Source of the DNA: Lachnospiraceae bacterium UBA4338
Lineage (GTDB): Bacteria; Bacillota; Clostridia; Lachnospirales; Lachnospiraceae
Reading direction: 5' to 3'
Length of the DNA stretch: 8,479 nucleotides
NCBI GenBank assembly: GCA_002393735.1
Contig: DGTK01000014.1
Coordinates: 1-8,479 of the forward strand
The position numbers were made by a program, and so were the translations under genes. Shown here piece after piece: positions 1-5,734 of the stretch (position 1 is the stretch's first letter; each line of letters begins with the position of its first letter). Below the pieces are notes generated by a model that saw only the letters and a program-made list of their open reading frames with translations, had not been told where the DNA came from and did no database searches.

Positions 1-36
1 GACTATGACTTTATATAATAGTAGGAGGGTTTTTCT

Positions 37-927
37 ATGGATATTAGTGAATTAAAAAATAGAAAGAATAAATTAAAACTCACAACCCATCAGCTTGCGG
101 AACTTGCAGGTGCTCCTTACAGTACAGTTAGCAAAATCATGACCGGCGAGACGAAGAATCCGTCATATGTCATTATTGATAAAATAGATAAAGCACTTTC
201 GAGTGAGGAGATGAAAGACAGGTTAAAAACATATGCTGATGAGTGGCAGCAGCATATCAAGGAACATTCAAAAGAAGATGTGGATCAGTGGGAATTTGAA
301 AAAGAGTACAGGAAGAAACATCATCTTAGTGATGATCCGATTCCATATGCGGTTTCTGTTACAGATAAAGATTATGATTATGCCATGGAGATGGAAAAGA
401 CGAGGGGCAAAAGAGTGACGGCGGAAATTCTATCCATGTTTGATGAAAAACAGAAAATTGAACTCCTCGATGGCAGGCTAATCTTTAATAATTCGCCTAC
501 ACTTGAACATCAGAATCTGGTTATGAGTATTGGTAAGAAGATTGACAGGTTCATTGAGGATAATCATGGAAAGTGCCGGATGATTAATGTGGATGTTGAT
601 GTAAGGCTGGATGAAGATGATTATACTGTTTTGATTCCGGATATAATGGTTATCTGTAATCCTGAGATTATCCGGAATGATGGTGTTTGGGGAGTGCCTG
701 ACTGGGTGATAGAAGTTACATCTCCAAGCACAAAGAAAATGGATTATGGCAGGAAGATGCACAAATATCTTTTGTCCGGGGTGAGAGAGTATTGGATTGT
801 GGACCCACAGGAAGAAAAGGTGGTGGTTTATACTGAAGGGGAGCTGGTTGTGGCTCATTTATATTCTTTCGAGGATGAGATTCCTGTTTATATTTATGAT
901 GGGAAGCTAAAGATTAAAATTAAATAG
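37..927 (+). CDS. XRE-type HTH fused to Uma2-family (DUF820) PD-(D/E)XK nuclease-like protein
   Basis: The 296-aa protein has two parts. Residues about 5-55 form an XRE/Cro-type helix-turn-helix (TTHQLAELAGAPYSTVSKIM), so it probably binds DNA. Residues about 125-296 match the Uma2 family of restriction-endonuclease-like folds: ELLDGRLIF at 142-150, His158 in a LEHQNL context, PD at 201-202, PDWVIEVTSPST at 221-232, and K240/Y244 leading into GVREYWIVDP at 248-257. D202, E226 and K240 are the likely PD-(D/E)XK active-site residues. Uma2 proteins are abundant in cyanobacteria and scattered elsewhere; their substrate is not well established. A charged linker (about 56-124) joins the domains. 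The start is fixed by AGGAGGG at 23-29, 7 nt before ATG. The gene is monocistronic as seen here, since a terminator follows its stop. The domain calls are firm; nuclease activity and autoregulation by the HTH are inferred. Confidence 0.88.
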   Translation: MDISELKNRKNKLKLTTHQLAELAGAPYSTVSKIMTGETKNPSYVIIDKIDKALSSEEMKDRLKTYADEWQQHIKEHSKEDVDQWEFEKEYRKKHHLSDDPIPYAVSVTDKDYDYAMEMEKTRGKRVTAEILSMFDEKQKIELLDGRLIFNNSPTLEHQNLVMSIGKKIDRFIEDNHGKCRMINVDVDVRLDEDDYTVLIPDIMVICNPEIIRNDGVWGVPDWVIEVTSPSTKKMDYGRKMHKYLLSGVREYWIVDPQEEKVVVYTEGELVVAHLYSFEDEIPVYIYDGKLKIKIK

Positions 928-942
928 TATCACTAAAGTGTT

Positions 943-970
943 ATAGCCGGGTGGGAAACTGCCCGGCTAT
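943..970 (+). terminator. Intrinsic terminator after the HTH-Uma2 gene
   Basis: ATAGCCGGGT (943-952) pairs with GCCCGGCTAT (961-970) in a 10-bp GC-rich stem with one G-T wobble. The loop is GGGAAACT, and a T-rich tail (TTTAAATATT) follows. It begins 15 nt after the stop codon of the Uma2 gene. A GTG at 951 lies inside the stem, so it is very unlikely to be the start of the next gene. Confidence 0.85.
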
Positions 971-989
971 TTTAAATATTGGAGAAAAT

Positions 990-1526
990 ATGCAGGACAT
1001 TGAAATTAATTTAACCAGCAATCCCGGTGATACGGCTTACAAAATGCCATGGTCACTGGATGCCACATGTTACAACTTCATAAAACCCAAAACAGCATAT
1101 AAAGCAGATAAAGAGTTTAAGTTATGTAAACTGGGAGAAGCAAAGGATATAAGGTCACTGGTAATCAGGGCATGTTTAAAGAATTATGATTATATAGCGC
1201 AAATGACCGAACTTGAACAATTGTATATTTATGATGCCAGATTCATAAGCAAACTTGATTTCCTTGAGAATCTGGCCAAATTAAGACATCTTTGTATTTG
1301 TAAATCTTATATTTCGTCGTTGGATGGTCTTGAGAAAATGCTGAAGAATAAAAGAGACTGTTATGAGGCAGAAAAAGAGGATGTGGATGCAGGAAGATTG
1401 TATGGAGTAGAAGGAATATATATTCATTCAATGAGAACTCTTGATGCATTTAGACTTAACGACAGTGGCGTACCAATAGGGGAACTTAGTTTATATTGCA
1501 AAAGAAGAAATCTTCACTGGGACTAA
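990..1526 (+). CDS. Small leucine-rich-repeat-like protein, function unknown
   Basis: The 178-aa protein starts at ATG 990, chosen because GGAG at 981-984 lies 5 nt upstream. A longer reading from GTG 951 would begin inside a terminator stem. Residues about 56-117 contain three imperfect 22-23-residue units with the LxxLxI..I..L spacing of bacterial leucine-rich repeats: SLVIRACLKNYDYIAQM, LEQLYIYDARFISKLDFL, and LRHLCICKSYISSLDGL. There is no signal peptide or membrane segment, so it is probably a cytosolic binding protein. The last 60 residues (about 120-178) contain a charged stretch and a short beta-like tail (GIYIHSM, IGELSLYCKRR) that may cap the repeat. Small solitary LRR-like proteins of this type occur among toxin-immunity genes, but nothing here proves that role. 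I do not recognise a named family. Confidence 0.75.
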   Translation: MQDIEINLTSNPGDTAYKMPWSLDATCYNFIKPKTAYKADKEFKLCKLGEAKDIRSLVIRACLKNYDYIAQMTELEQLYIYDARFISKLDFLENLAKLRHLCICKSYISSLDGLEKMLKNKRDCYEAEKEDVDAGRLYGVEGIYIHSMRTLDAFRLNDSGVPIGELSLYCKRRNLHWD

Positions 1527-1593
1527 TAAGACTAACTATTAAAAGTCAAGTCGAAAAAAGATATTTTTTGTATAAAAGGAAGGAGATTTAAAA

Positions 1594-1707
1594 ATGTCAA
1601 AGACAAAAACTTATCTTGTTAATCTTGTTTTACCTAATTCGGGGGATTCAAAATCCACGAAAGCCTACAGAAAAGCTCTTGGCGATCTTGGATACAACAG
1701 ATATTAG
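1594..1707 (+). CDS. Short 37-aa ORF, possibly the broken start of a longer gene
   Basis: ATG at 1594 is preceded by a good AGGAGA at 1581-1586, 7 nt upstream. The frame encodes MSKTKTYLVNLVLPNSG followed by a basic stretch (KSTKAYRKALGDLGYNRY), ending in two consecutive TAG codons. After these stops the same frame continues sensibly for 23 codons (AGSVGGTSGRSTSVIAG...) to a TGA. The +1 frame over the same DNA reads KPTEKLLAILDTTDI and SRQDLLVELLADQHL and stops at 1751-1753, which also looks protein-like. The locus may be a real peptide, a gene broken by a frameshift, or a decayed remnant. It lies within the otherwise gene-poor stretch 1527-1864. No family is recognised. Confidence 0.35.
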   Translation: MSKTKTYLVNLVLPNSGDSKSTKAYRKALGDLGYNRY

Positions 1708-1864
1708 TAGGCAGGATCTGTTGGTGGAACTTCTGGCAGATCAACATCTGTAATAGCTGGGACGATTGAAAGAAAGTGATCAAAAGCCTGGGCTGTGGCT
1801 TAGTGACAGCCTATAATATCATAGAGAAGCAAAGAAATACGTCTGCATGATTGGAGGTGAGACG
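1708..1864 (+). other. Intergenic stretch with no clear gene
   Basis: Apart from the continuing frames of the possible remnant described for 1594-1707, I see only a weak hairpin: GGCTGT at 1791-1796 pairs with ACAGCC at 1806-1811. It lacks a T tract, so it is not called a terminator. GGAGGTGA at 1853-1860 serves the next gene. Confidence 0.5.
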
Positions 1865-2383
1865 ATGCCTTTTGAAATTTATGCTAAAGGTATGACAATA
1901 GAAAAATATATCGGTTATCCACAAACGATGCTTTTTGATCTTGTTGATAATCAGATTATAATTGTTATGAGCCGGGAGAATATCGAAAGATATCCTCTCG
2001 GAGGAAAGTTCGAATTTAGATTTGAACCGATTTACAATACAATTTTCTTGCTGATGAGATATGGGGATTATCCTTGGATGTCAGCTCCATATTCTCCACA
2101 CCTGTCGGCTGATTTTGAACCTGTGGAGTTTAAGGAAGGAGAGGGTTTGGCTTTGTCAATAATCCAAATATGTAATGAAGACGGTATGGTATGTAACATG
2201 AGTTTCATTGGACTTACTACTGATTTTTCTAATCTTCTTTATTGTGTGACAGAGATTATTTATATAGCACGTCCTTTTGATCTTGATGAACACAGAAAGC
2301 TTGTTGCTGCAGTTTATAATAAAATGACAGATGAGGAATTGGCAGAACGCTGTGAACAAGATTGCAGATGCGTTATAGAATAA
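1865..2383 (+). CDS. Conserved-looking orphan protein with a PWMSAPYSPHL motif
   Basis: The 172-aa protein starts at ATG 1865. GGAGGTGA at 1853-1860 sits correctly for it, whereas the in-frame ATG at 1847 would lie upstream of that site and has none of its own. There is no signal peptide or transmembrane segment. The first 60 residues alternate in a beta-rich pattern (TMLFDLVDNQIIIVM, KFEFRFEPIYNTIFLLM). Then comes RYGDYPWMSAPYSPHL at 65-80, followed by GEGLALSIIQI at 93-103, FIGLTTDFSNLL at 114-125, and a helical acidic C-terminus ending in cysteines (RCEQDCRCVIE). From memory, this motif order recurs in small hypothetical proteins of Bacteroidetes and Firmicutes, but I cannot name a domain. 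The setting among other small orphans fits an immunity or accessory role; this is an inference. Confidence 0.72.
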   Translation: MPFEIYAKGMTIEKYIGYPQTMLFDLVDNQIIIVMSRENIERYPLGGKFEFRFEPIYNTIFLLMRYGDYPWMSAPYSPHLSADFEPVEFKEGEGLALSIIQICNEDGMVCNMSFIGLTTDFSNLLYCVTEIIYIARPFDLDEHRKLVAAVYNKMTDEELAERCEQDCRCVIE

Positions 2384-2425
2384 AAAAAGAATTAAAAAAG
2401 TTATCTGATTCGGTGAGGTGCTGGT

Positions 2426-3046
2426 ATGGTAGATGATCAAGATAAAGAAATATATTATCCGATGAGTTTTCTAGAGCAAATGACATGGGTTCAAGAAGAT
2501 ATAGAACACATATTGAATAATAGTACTCTTGAAAAAATGAGAAGTGCTGGTGTAGAGCGGTTTGGAGAACCTGGTTATGGTAGTTCGATTAAACGCTTGC
2601 TTGAGATCATTAAATCAGATCCCAAAAACAAACCGTTATTGCGAGAAATCATCAAAGCTGAGAAAGAATTACTATTATTTATATATGATGAACACACAGA
2701 TTTGACTGAAGATTATATAAGAAACTACTGGAAAGAATATTTTAAGGCTTATTGTTATGTACTTGAGCAAAACAATGGGAGGGAAAGTAATGCTAATGAA
2801 ACTGAATATGGTAAAGGCCCATTCTTTCTCGTTGTTACGGCAGATGAATGGAATCATGATGACGACAGATGGCTCGGTATATATGTATCAAAAAAGGATG
2901 CCAGAGAAGCTTATGACAGGGCTGTTGCATGGTGGGCTGAAGAACAGAGACAGATGTCTTTGTCTACATCTCAAAGGGTTGCTATGTTTGAGTATGTCGC
3001 TTTTGATGACAGATTCAGAGAAGTAGATCGAAAAGAATTAGATTAA
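2426..3046 (+). CDS. Two-part orphan protein, function unknown
   Basis: The 206-aa soluble protein starts at ATG 2426, with GAGGTG at 2415-2420 about 5 nt upstream; it begins 42 nt after the previous stop. The N-terminal part (about 1-115) is predicted helical and acidic to neutral, with long amphipathic stretches (FLEQMTWVQEDIEHIL; LLREIIKAEKELLLFIYDEH). A polar linker (about 116-130: NNGRESNANETEYGK) leads to a compact C-terminal part (about 131-206). That part has a beta strand (GPFFLVVTADEW), a WLGIYVSKKDAREAYDRAV segment resembling a strand-turn-helix, and a final strand (RVAMFEYVAFDD). No catalytic motif is visible. The close spacing suggests co-transcription with the gene at 1865-2383. 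I do not recognise the family. Confidence 0.7.
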   Translation: MVDDQDKEIYYPMSFLEQMTWVQEDIEHILNNSTLEKMRSAGVERFGEPGYGSSIKRLLEIIKSDPKNKPLLREIIKAEKELLLFIYDEHTDLTEDYIRNYWKEYFKAYCYVLEQNNGRESNANETEYGKGPFFLVVTADEWNHDDDRWLGIYVSKKDAREAYDRAVAWWAEEQRQMSLSTSQRVAMFEYVAFDDRFREVDRKELD

Positions 3047-3069
3047 TGGCTACATAAGGAACTGTGGAA

Positions 3070-3123
3070 ATGATTGTAAAAGAAAGAGAAGATTTCAAAG
3101 GTAAGGTTGTTCCGCTTGCATAA
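3070..3123 (+). CDS. Possible 17-aa ORF or remnant in the leader of the ATPase gene
   Basis: ATG 3070, with AGGA at 3057-3060 upstream, opens a frame reading MIVKEREDFKGKVVPLA before TAA. The peptide has protein-like composition, but at 17 residues it could be chance, a leader peptide for the downstream ATPase, or the tail of a lost gene. Confidence 0.15.
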   Translation: MIVKEREDFKGKVVPLA

Positions 3124-3190
3124 TAGATTAAATAGGGGGCTAAATCTTTTATAGAGATGATGTGGAATTTGTGATGGAGGAACTCAGGTT

Positions 3191-4240
3191 ATGGAAAGAG
3201 AACGAAAAAAAGAAATTGATAAAATTTTATTAGAAACGGAAAGAAAAATACTTTCAGGAGAGATAAAAACAACTTCCTTGGCAGAGTTCAGGGAACGTCA
3301 GAAAGAGAAAAGAAAACAGTTATATATGCAAAAAGTAATCTTCGTTATCGGAGGGACGGCCTCTGGAAAAACATATTTTATTAAGCAGCATTTCAAAGGA
3401 ACAGACTTTGCCAGATCAGACATCTATGACTTTCAGCAGCAAGCCTACGAGGATGCTGGCTATGGAAAAGACTCGCCGGTGCCGTTTTTCGCGGAGTTCA
3501 ATTGCCTTTTAAATGCTCAAAATATGCATGTACAAGATATTATTGACAAATTGAAAGATGGAAAAGATATTGTCGCAGAGCAGACTCTCTTCAAGGCAAA
3601 AAGAAGAATCACCTATCTAGATAAAATAAAAGAAAATGTTGAAAATGTGCGGGCTGAATTGTATGTTATAATACCGGATGATGAAAGATGGGATCTCAAT
3701 TGCAAAGAAAGACAAATTTCTTCATATAAAACTTATAAGAACCAGATGGAACAAGTCTTTGAATTCCCAAATCCTGCTGAAGGCTGGGATGCAATATACG
3801 TTGTTAAAGACAATGAAATCACATTAAAGATGGATGAAAGCAATAATGACATTATTGATAAAGCCAGAAAAGAATTAGAAGAAGAAAATGAGCGGCTTCG
3901 AAAGGAAGAAGATGAAAAGCAAAAAAAAGAAGAACTCTTTGAAAGCATGAACACAAGACCTTTTTGGCATTATTGCGAAGTTTGCGGTAAGAAAGAGTTT
4001 ATCACTGCGCAGGAAGCATATGATAGCGGATGGGATTATCCTCCGAAAATGGGATACTTCGGACTACTTGGACCACGGACATGTGGAAATTGTCATTTAA
4101 AGGATACACTTTTTTGGAAAATACAGACATCTGGGAAGTTGCCGATTGTAATTGAAAACAATTTGACCGACAAAGAACTTAAAACGTGGATGCGAATTAA
4201 AACAGAGCCGGAGAGTCTTCTTGTTGAGGAAAACGAATAA
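3191..4240 (+). CDS. Zeta-toxin/AAA_33-like P-loop kinase with coiled coil and C-terminal zinc ribbon
   Basis: The 349-aa cytosolic protein starts at ATG 3191, with GGAGG at 3176-3180 (10 nt spacing). A charged helical N-terminus (1-45) precedes a P-loop kinase core. The Walker A is GGTASGKT at 54-61 after the strand KVIFVI. D77 in ARSDIYD fits the catalytic acidic position of polynucleotide-kinase-like enzymes, DIVAEQTLFKAKRR at 126-139 resembles the second-strand region, and CKERQISSYK at 171-180 resembles a lid with an arginine. This layout matches the AAA_33/zeta-toxin type of small-molecule or RNA kinase. Residues about 214-252 form a highly charged coiled coil. The C-terminus has CEVC at 262-265 and CGNC at 298-301, a four-cysteine zinc ribbon that may bind nucleic acid or a partner. 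The substrate is unknown. The fusion and accessory setting would suit a toxin or defence effector, but a cellular kinase is equally possible. Confidence 0.8.
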   Translation: MERERKKEIDKILLETERKILSGEIKTTSLAEFRERQKEKRKQLYMQKVIFVIGGTASGKTYFIKQHFKGTDFARSDIYDFQQQAYEDAGYGKDSPVPFFAEFNCLLNAQNMHVQDIIDKLKDGKDIVAEQTLFKAKRRITYLDKIKENVENVRAELYVIIPDDERWDLNCKERQISSYKTYKNQMEQVFEFPNPAEGWDAIYVVKDNEITLKMDESNNDIIDKARKELEEENERLRKEEDEKQKKEELFESMNTRPFWHYCEVCGKKEFITAQEAYDSGWDYPPKMGYFGLLGPRTCGNCHLKDTLFWKIQTSGKLPIVIENNLTDKELKTWMRIKTEPESLLVEENE

Positions 4241-4262
4241 AATATAGGAGGAAATTATTTGT

Positions 4263-4544
4263 ATGGAAAGTACCTCAAACAATATGAAACAGATTGGTAG
4301 TTTTTATGGAACAAATGTATTTGCTACTGATAAAGTTGATACAATTTTATTAAACTATACAAGCGGAGATGTTGAAACAGATATTCACATGAACGTTTTT
4401 ACTGGCGATATAGAAGAAAAAGATAATAATGAAGTATTAACTATTATGAATACACTTAAAGGGTGGTATAAAGATAATAAAACTGATTTAATTAATGGTT
4501 ATGAATCTGGATCTTATTATCCTTTAAAAGATTGGGAGGAATAA
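4263..4544 (+). CDS. Small acidic protein (93 aa), function unknown
   Basis: ATG 4263 follows AGGAGG at 4246-4251 (11 nt spacing) and begins 22 nt after the P-loop ATPase stop, so the two genes are probably co-transcribed. In-frame ATG 4284 is an alternative start. The product is acidic and beta-rich at first (IGSFYGTNVFATDKVDTILL, DIHMNVFTGDIE), then has a helix (VLTIMNTLKGWYKDNKTDLI) and a short aromatic tail (GSYYPLKDWEE). The helix-with-tryptophan ending is loosely like DUF4160-type small proteins, but the match is weak and I do not assign it. As a small acidic protein encoded directly after a kinase-like ATPase, it could be its partner or antitoxin; this is inferred from position only. 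Confidence 0.62.
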   Translation: MESTSNNMKQIGSFYGTNVFATDKVDTILLNYTSGDVETDIHMNVFTGDIEEKDNNEVLTIMNTLKGWYKDNKTDLINGYESGSYYPLKDWEE

Positions 4545-4667
4545 ATGGCTTCTAAAGTATTGAAAACAATTTCAAATATGATACATCAAATTCGGTGCAT
4601 CGTTCAACTTCATCTACAAACTCTGTTGAAGTCTATACTAGGTTATGTTCGCTTCGGATATTTGTAA
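4545..4667 (+). CDS. Possible 40-aa ORF, or remnant of a longer gene
   Basis: ATG 4545 immediately follows the TAA of the 93-aa gene, with GGGAGGA at 4534-4540, so translational coupling is likely. It encodes MASKVLKTISNMIHQIRCIV followed by a basic, leucine-rich tail. A second frame over the same DNA (about 4553-4770) stays open longer and reads YDTSNSVHRSTSSTNSVEVY, which looks equally protein-like. The start may belong to a gene that has since been frameshifted or truncated. No family is recognised. Confidence 0.3.
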   Translation: MASKVLKTISNMIHQIRCIVQLHLQTLLKSILGYVRFGYL

Positions 4668-4688
4668 GGTTGATGGATAAGGCTAATG

Positions 4689-4713
4689 GGCTCACCATAA
4701 GGTGGGCTTTTTT
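4689..4713 (+). terminator. Intrinsic terminator of the small-gene cluster
   Basis: GCTCACC (4690-4696) pairs with GGTGGGC (4701-4707) around an ATAA loop, with one wobble pair, followed directly by six T residues (4708-4713). It closes the transcription unit containing the ATPase and the small ORFs, and separates it from the acidic orphan at 4802. Confidence 0.85.
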
Positions 4714-4801
4714 GTTTAAAAAAGGAATATTAATTGTCATTCAGTATATGATTAGACGGTCGATTTGGTAGTTGTTTAACTTACTTAAAAAGGAGATAAA
4801 A

Positions 4802-5641
4802 ATGGATAATAGAATAGATGAATGCGTAAATGAGATTATTGTATTTTTAAAGAAGTGGGGTATGTGGAGAGATACTGCCATTATGGCTAACGGTAACAGG
4901 TATGTGCATACGGATGATGCGAATAAAATATATAACGGTTTATCGAATGTTGAAGTGATATATAACGTGGATCCGGAGGAGTATACAAAAGGACTTGTGC
5001 AAATTAATAACGAAGATGGCAAAGCTGTCTGGAAGAGTTTCTCGAACCCTGAGCATATTCTTGATATGGTATATGTTGGACCGTTATATATGCTTTTAAG
5101 GCATGGAGAATATGAAGTTAATCCTAAGGATATATCGGATGAAGTATGGGAGTATATTTTTGAGAATACTGATGTGCTTGATGAGTATCTGTTTGACCAA
5201 TATGGCTGCTCGAGTGTTGAAGAGTTTTATTTTCAAACGGTAGAAGATAAAATTGAAAATGATGATTATACAAAGTGGGATCCGCTGGTATTTGATACCT
5301 GGGAAGATTATCAGGTGTTTGTAAATGGGGAAAGCTACGAGGATTTTGATGAAGTGTGTAAGCCGTCAAATTATGAAAGATATGGGACATATGCCGAGTA
5401 TATTGAAGATCTGGAGGATACGGATAATCTGACGGTAGCGGATTTGGTTCCTCTCTGGGATAAAATGGTTAGGGATGCCAAAGAATCCTTTATTCGAAAG
5501 GCAAGAGAAAAGAAGGATGAAATAATTAACATCTGGGGAATAGTGCCTTATGTGAAAGATGACTTCTTCGCAATCTTCGAAAAATATGGCCTGTGGTATG
5601 AGTTTGGATTTGGCTGGTCATTAACCTGTTACAGAATATGA
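4802..5641 (+). CDS. Acidic orphan protein (279 aa), function unknown
   Basis: The start is ATG 4802 with AGGAG at 4791-4795, 6 nt upstream; an in-frame TTG at 4772 has no comparable site. The 279-aa protein is soluble, strongly acidic and rich in aromatic residues. The N-terminus has a helix (IDECVNEIIVFLKKWGMW) followed by TAIMANGNRY. A middle part contains KAVWKSFSNPEHILDMVYVG and LLRHGEYEVN, then a long acidic section (about 105-215) with many E-D-Y-W clusters such as DTWEDYQVFVNGESYEDFDE. The C-terminus is mixed (AKESFIRKAREKKDEIINIW, then FFAIFEKYGLWYEFGFGW). No catalytic or nucleotide-binding motif is visible. High acidity is common in DNA mimics and immunity proteins, but that is only a possible reading. 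It stands between two structured elements, the terminator before it and the hairpin after it. Confidence 0.75.
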   Translation: MDNRIDECVNEIIVFLKKWGMWRDTAIMANGNRYVHTDDANKIYNGLSNVEVIYNVDPEEYTKGLVQINNEDGKAVWKSFSNPEHILDMVYVGPLYMLLRHGEYEVNPKDISDEVWEYIFENTDVLDEYLFDQYGCSSVEEFYFQTVEDKIENDDYTKWDPLVFDTWEDYQVFVNGESYEDFDEVCKPSNYERYGTYAEYIEDLEDTDNLTVADLVPLWDKMVRDAKESFIRKAREKKDEIINIWGIVPYVKDDFFAIFEKYGLWYEFGFGWSLTCYRI

Positions 5642-5686
5642 TAAAAAAATTTTAAGATTTTTCTTGAAAAAGATTTTTAATTCATT

Positions 5687-5730
5687 TAGCCTTTTCTTAG
5701 GACGTCCAAATCTTTCCTAAGAGGAGGCTA
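5687..5730 (+). promoter_or_regulatory. 16-bp hairpin covering the ribosome binding site of the serine hydrolase
   Basis: The left arm (5687-5702, TAGCCTTTTCTTAGGA) pairs with the right arm (5715-5730, TCCTAAGAGGAGGCTA) over 16 bp with two G-U wobbles and no mismatch; the loop is 12 nt (5703-5714). The right arm contains AGAGGAGG (5720-5727), the Shine-Dalgarno sequence for ATG 5735. TTTT follows, so it could also act as a terminator or attenuator for the gene at 4802-5641. Two upstream copies of AAGATTT (5654-5660 and 5670-5676) are complementary to the loop sequence AAATCTT (5708-5714). Confidence 0.65.
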
Positions 5731-5734
5731 TTTT

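Noticed and set aside
14..19. Perfect TATAAT hexamer just upstream of the Uma2 gene
   Set aside because: Transcription from it would start at about 26, inside the ribosome binding site at 23-29, and the -35 region lies outside the window.
478..858. 126-aa reverse-strand ORF
   Set aside because: It is a shadow of the Uma2 coding frame, with low-complexity His/Asn-rich composition and no ribosome binding site.
951..989. GTG start giving a 13-residue longer LRR-like protein
   Set aside because: It lies within the stem of an intrinsic terminator and has no ribosome binding site; ATG 990 has one.
3124..3155. AGATT...AATCT inverted repeat followed by TTTTA, as a terminator
   Set aside because: The stem is only about 5 bp and AT-rich, with a long loop; it is not convincing.
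4734..4750. TTGTCA plus TATATG as a promoter before the acidic orphan
   Set aside because: The two hexamers are only 5 bp apart, not the required ~17 bp.
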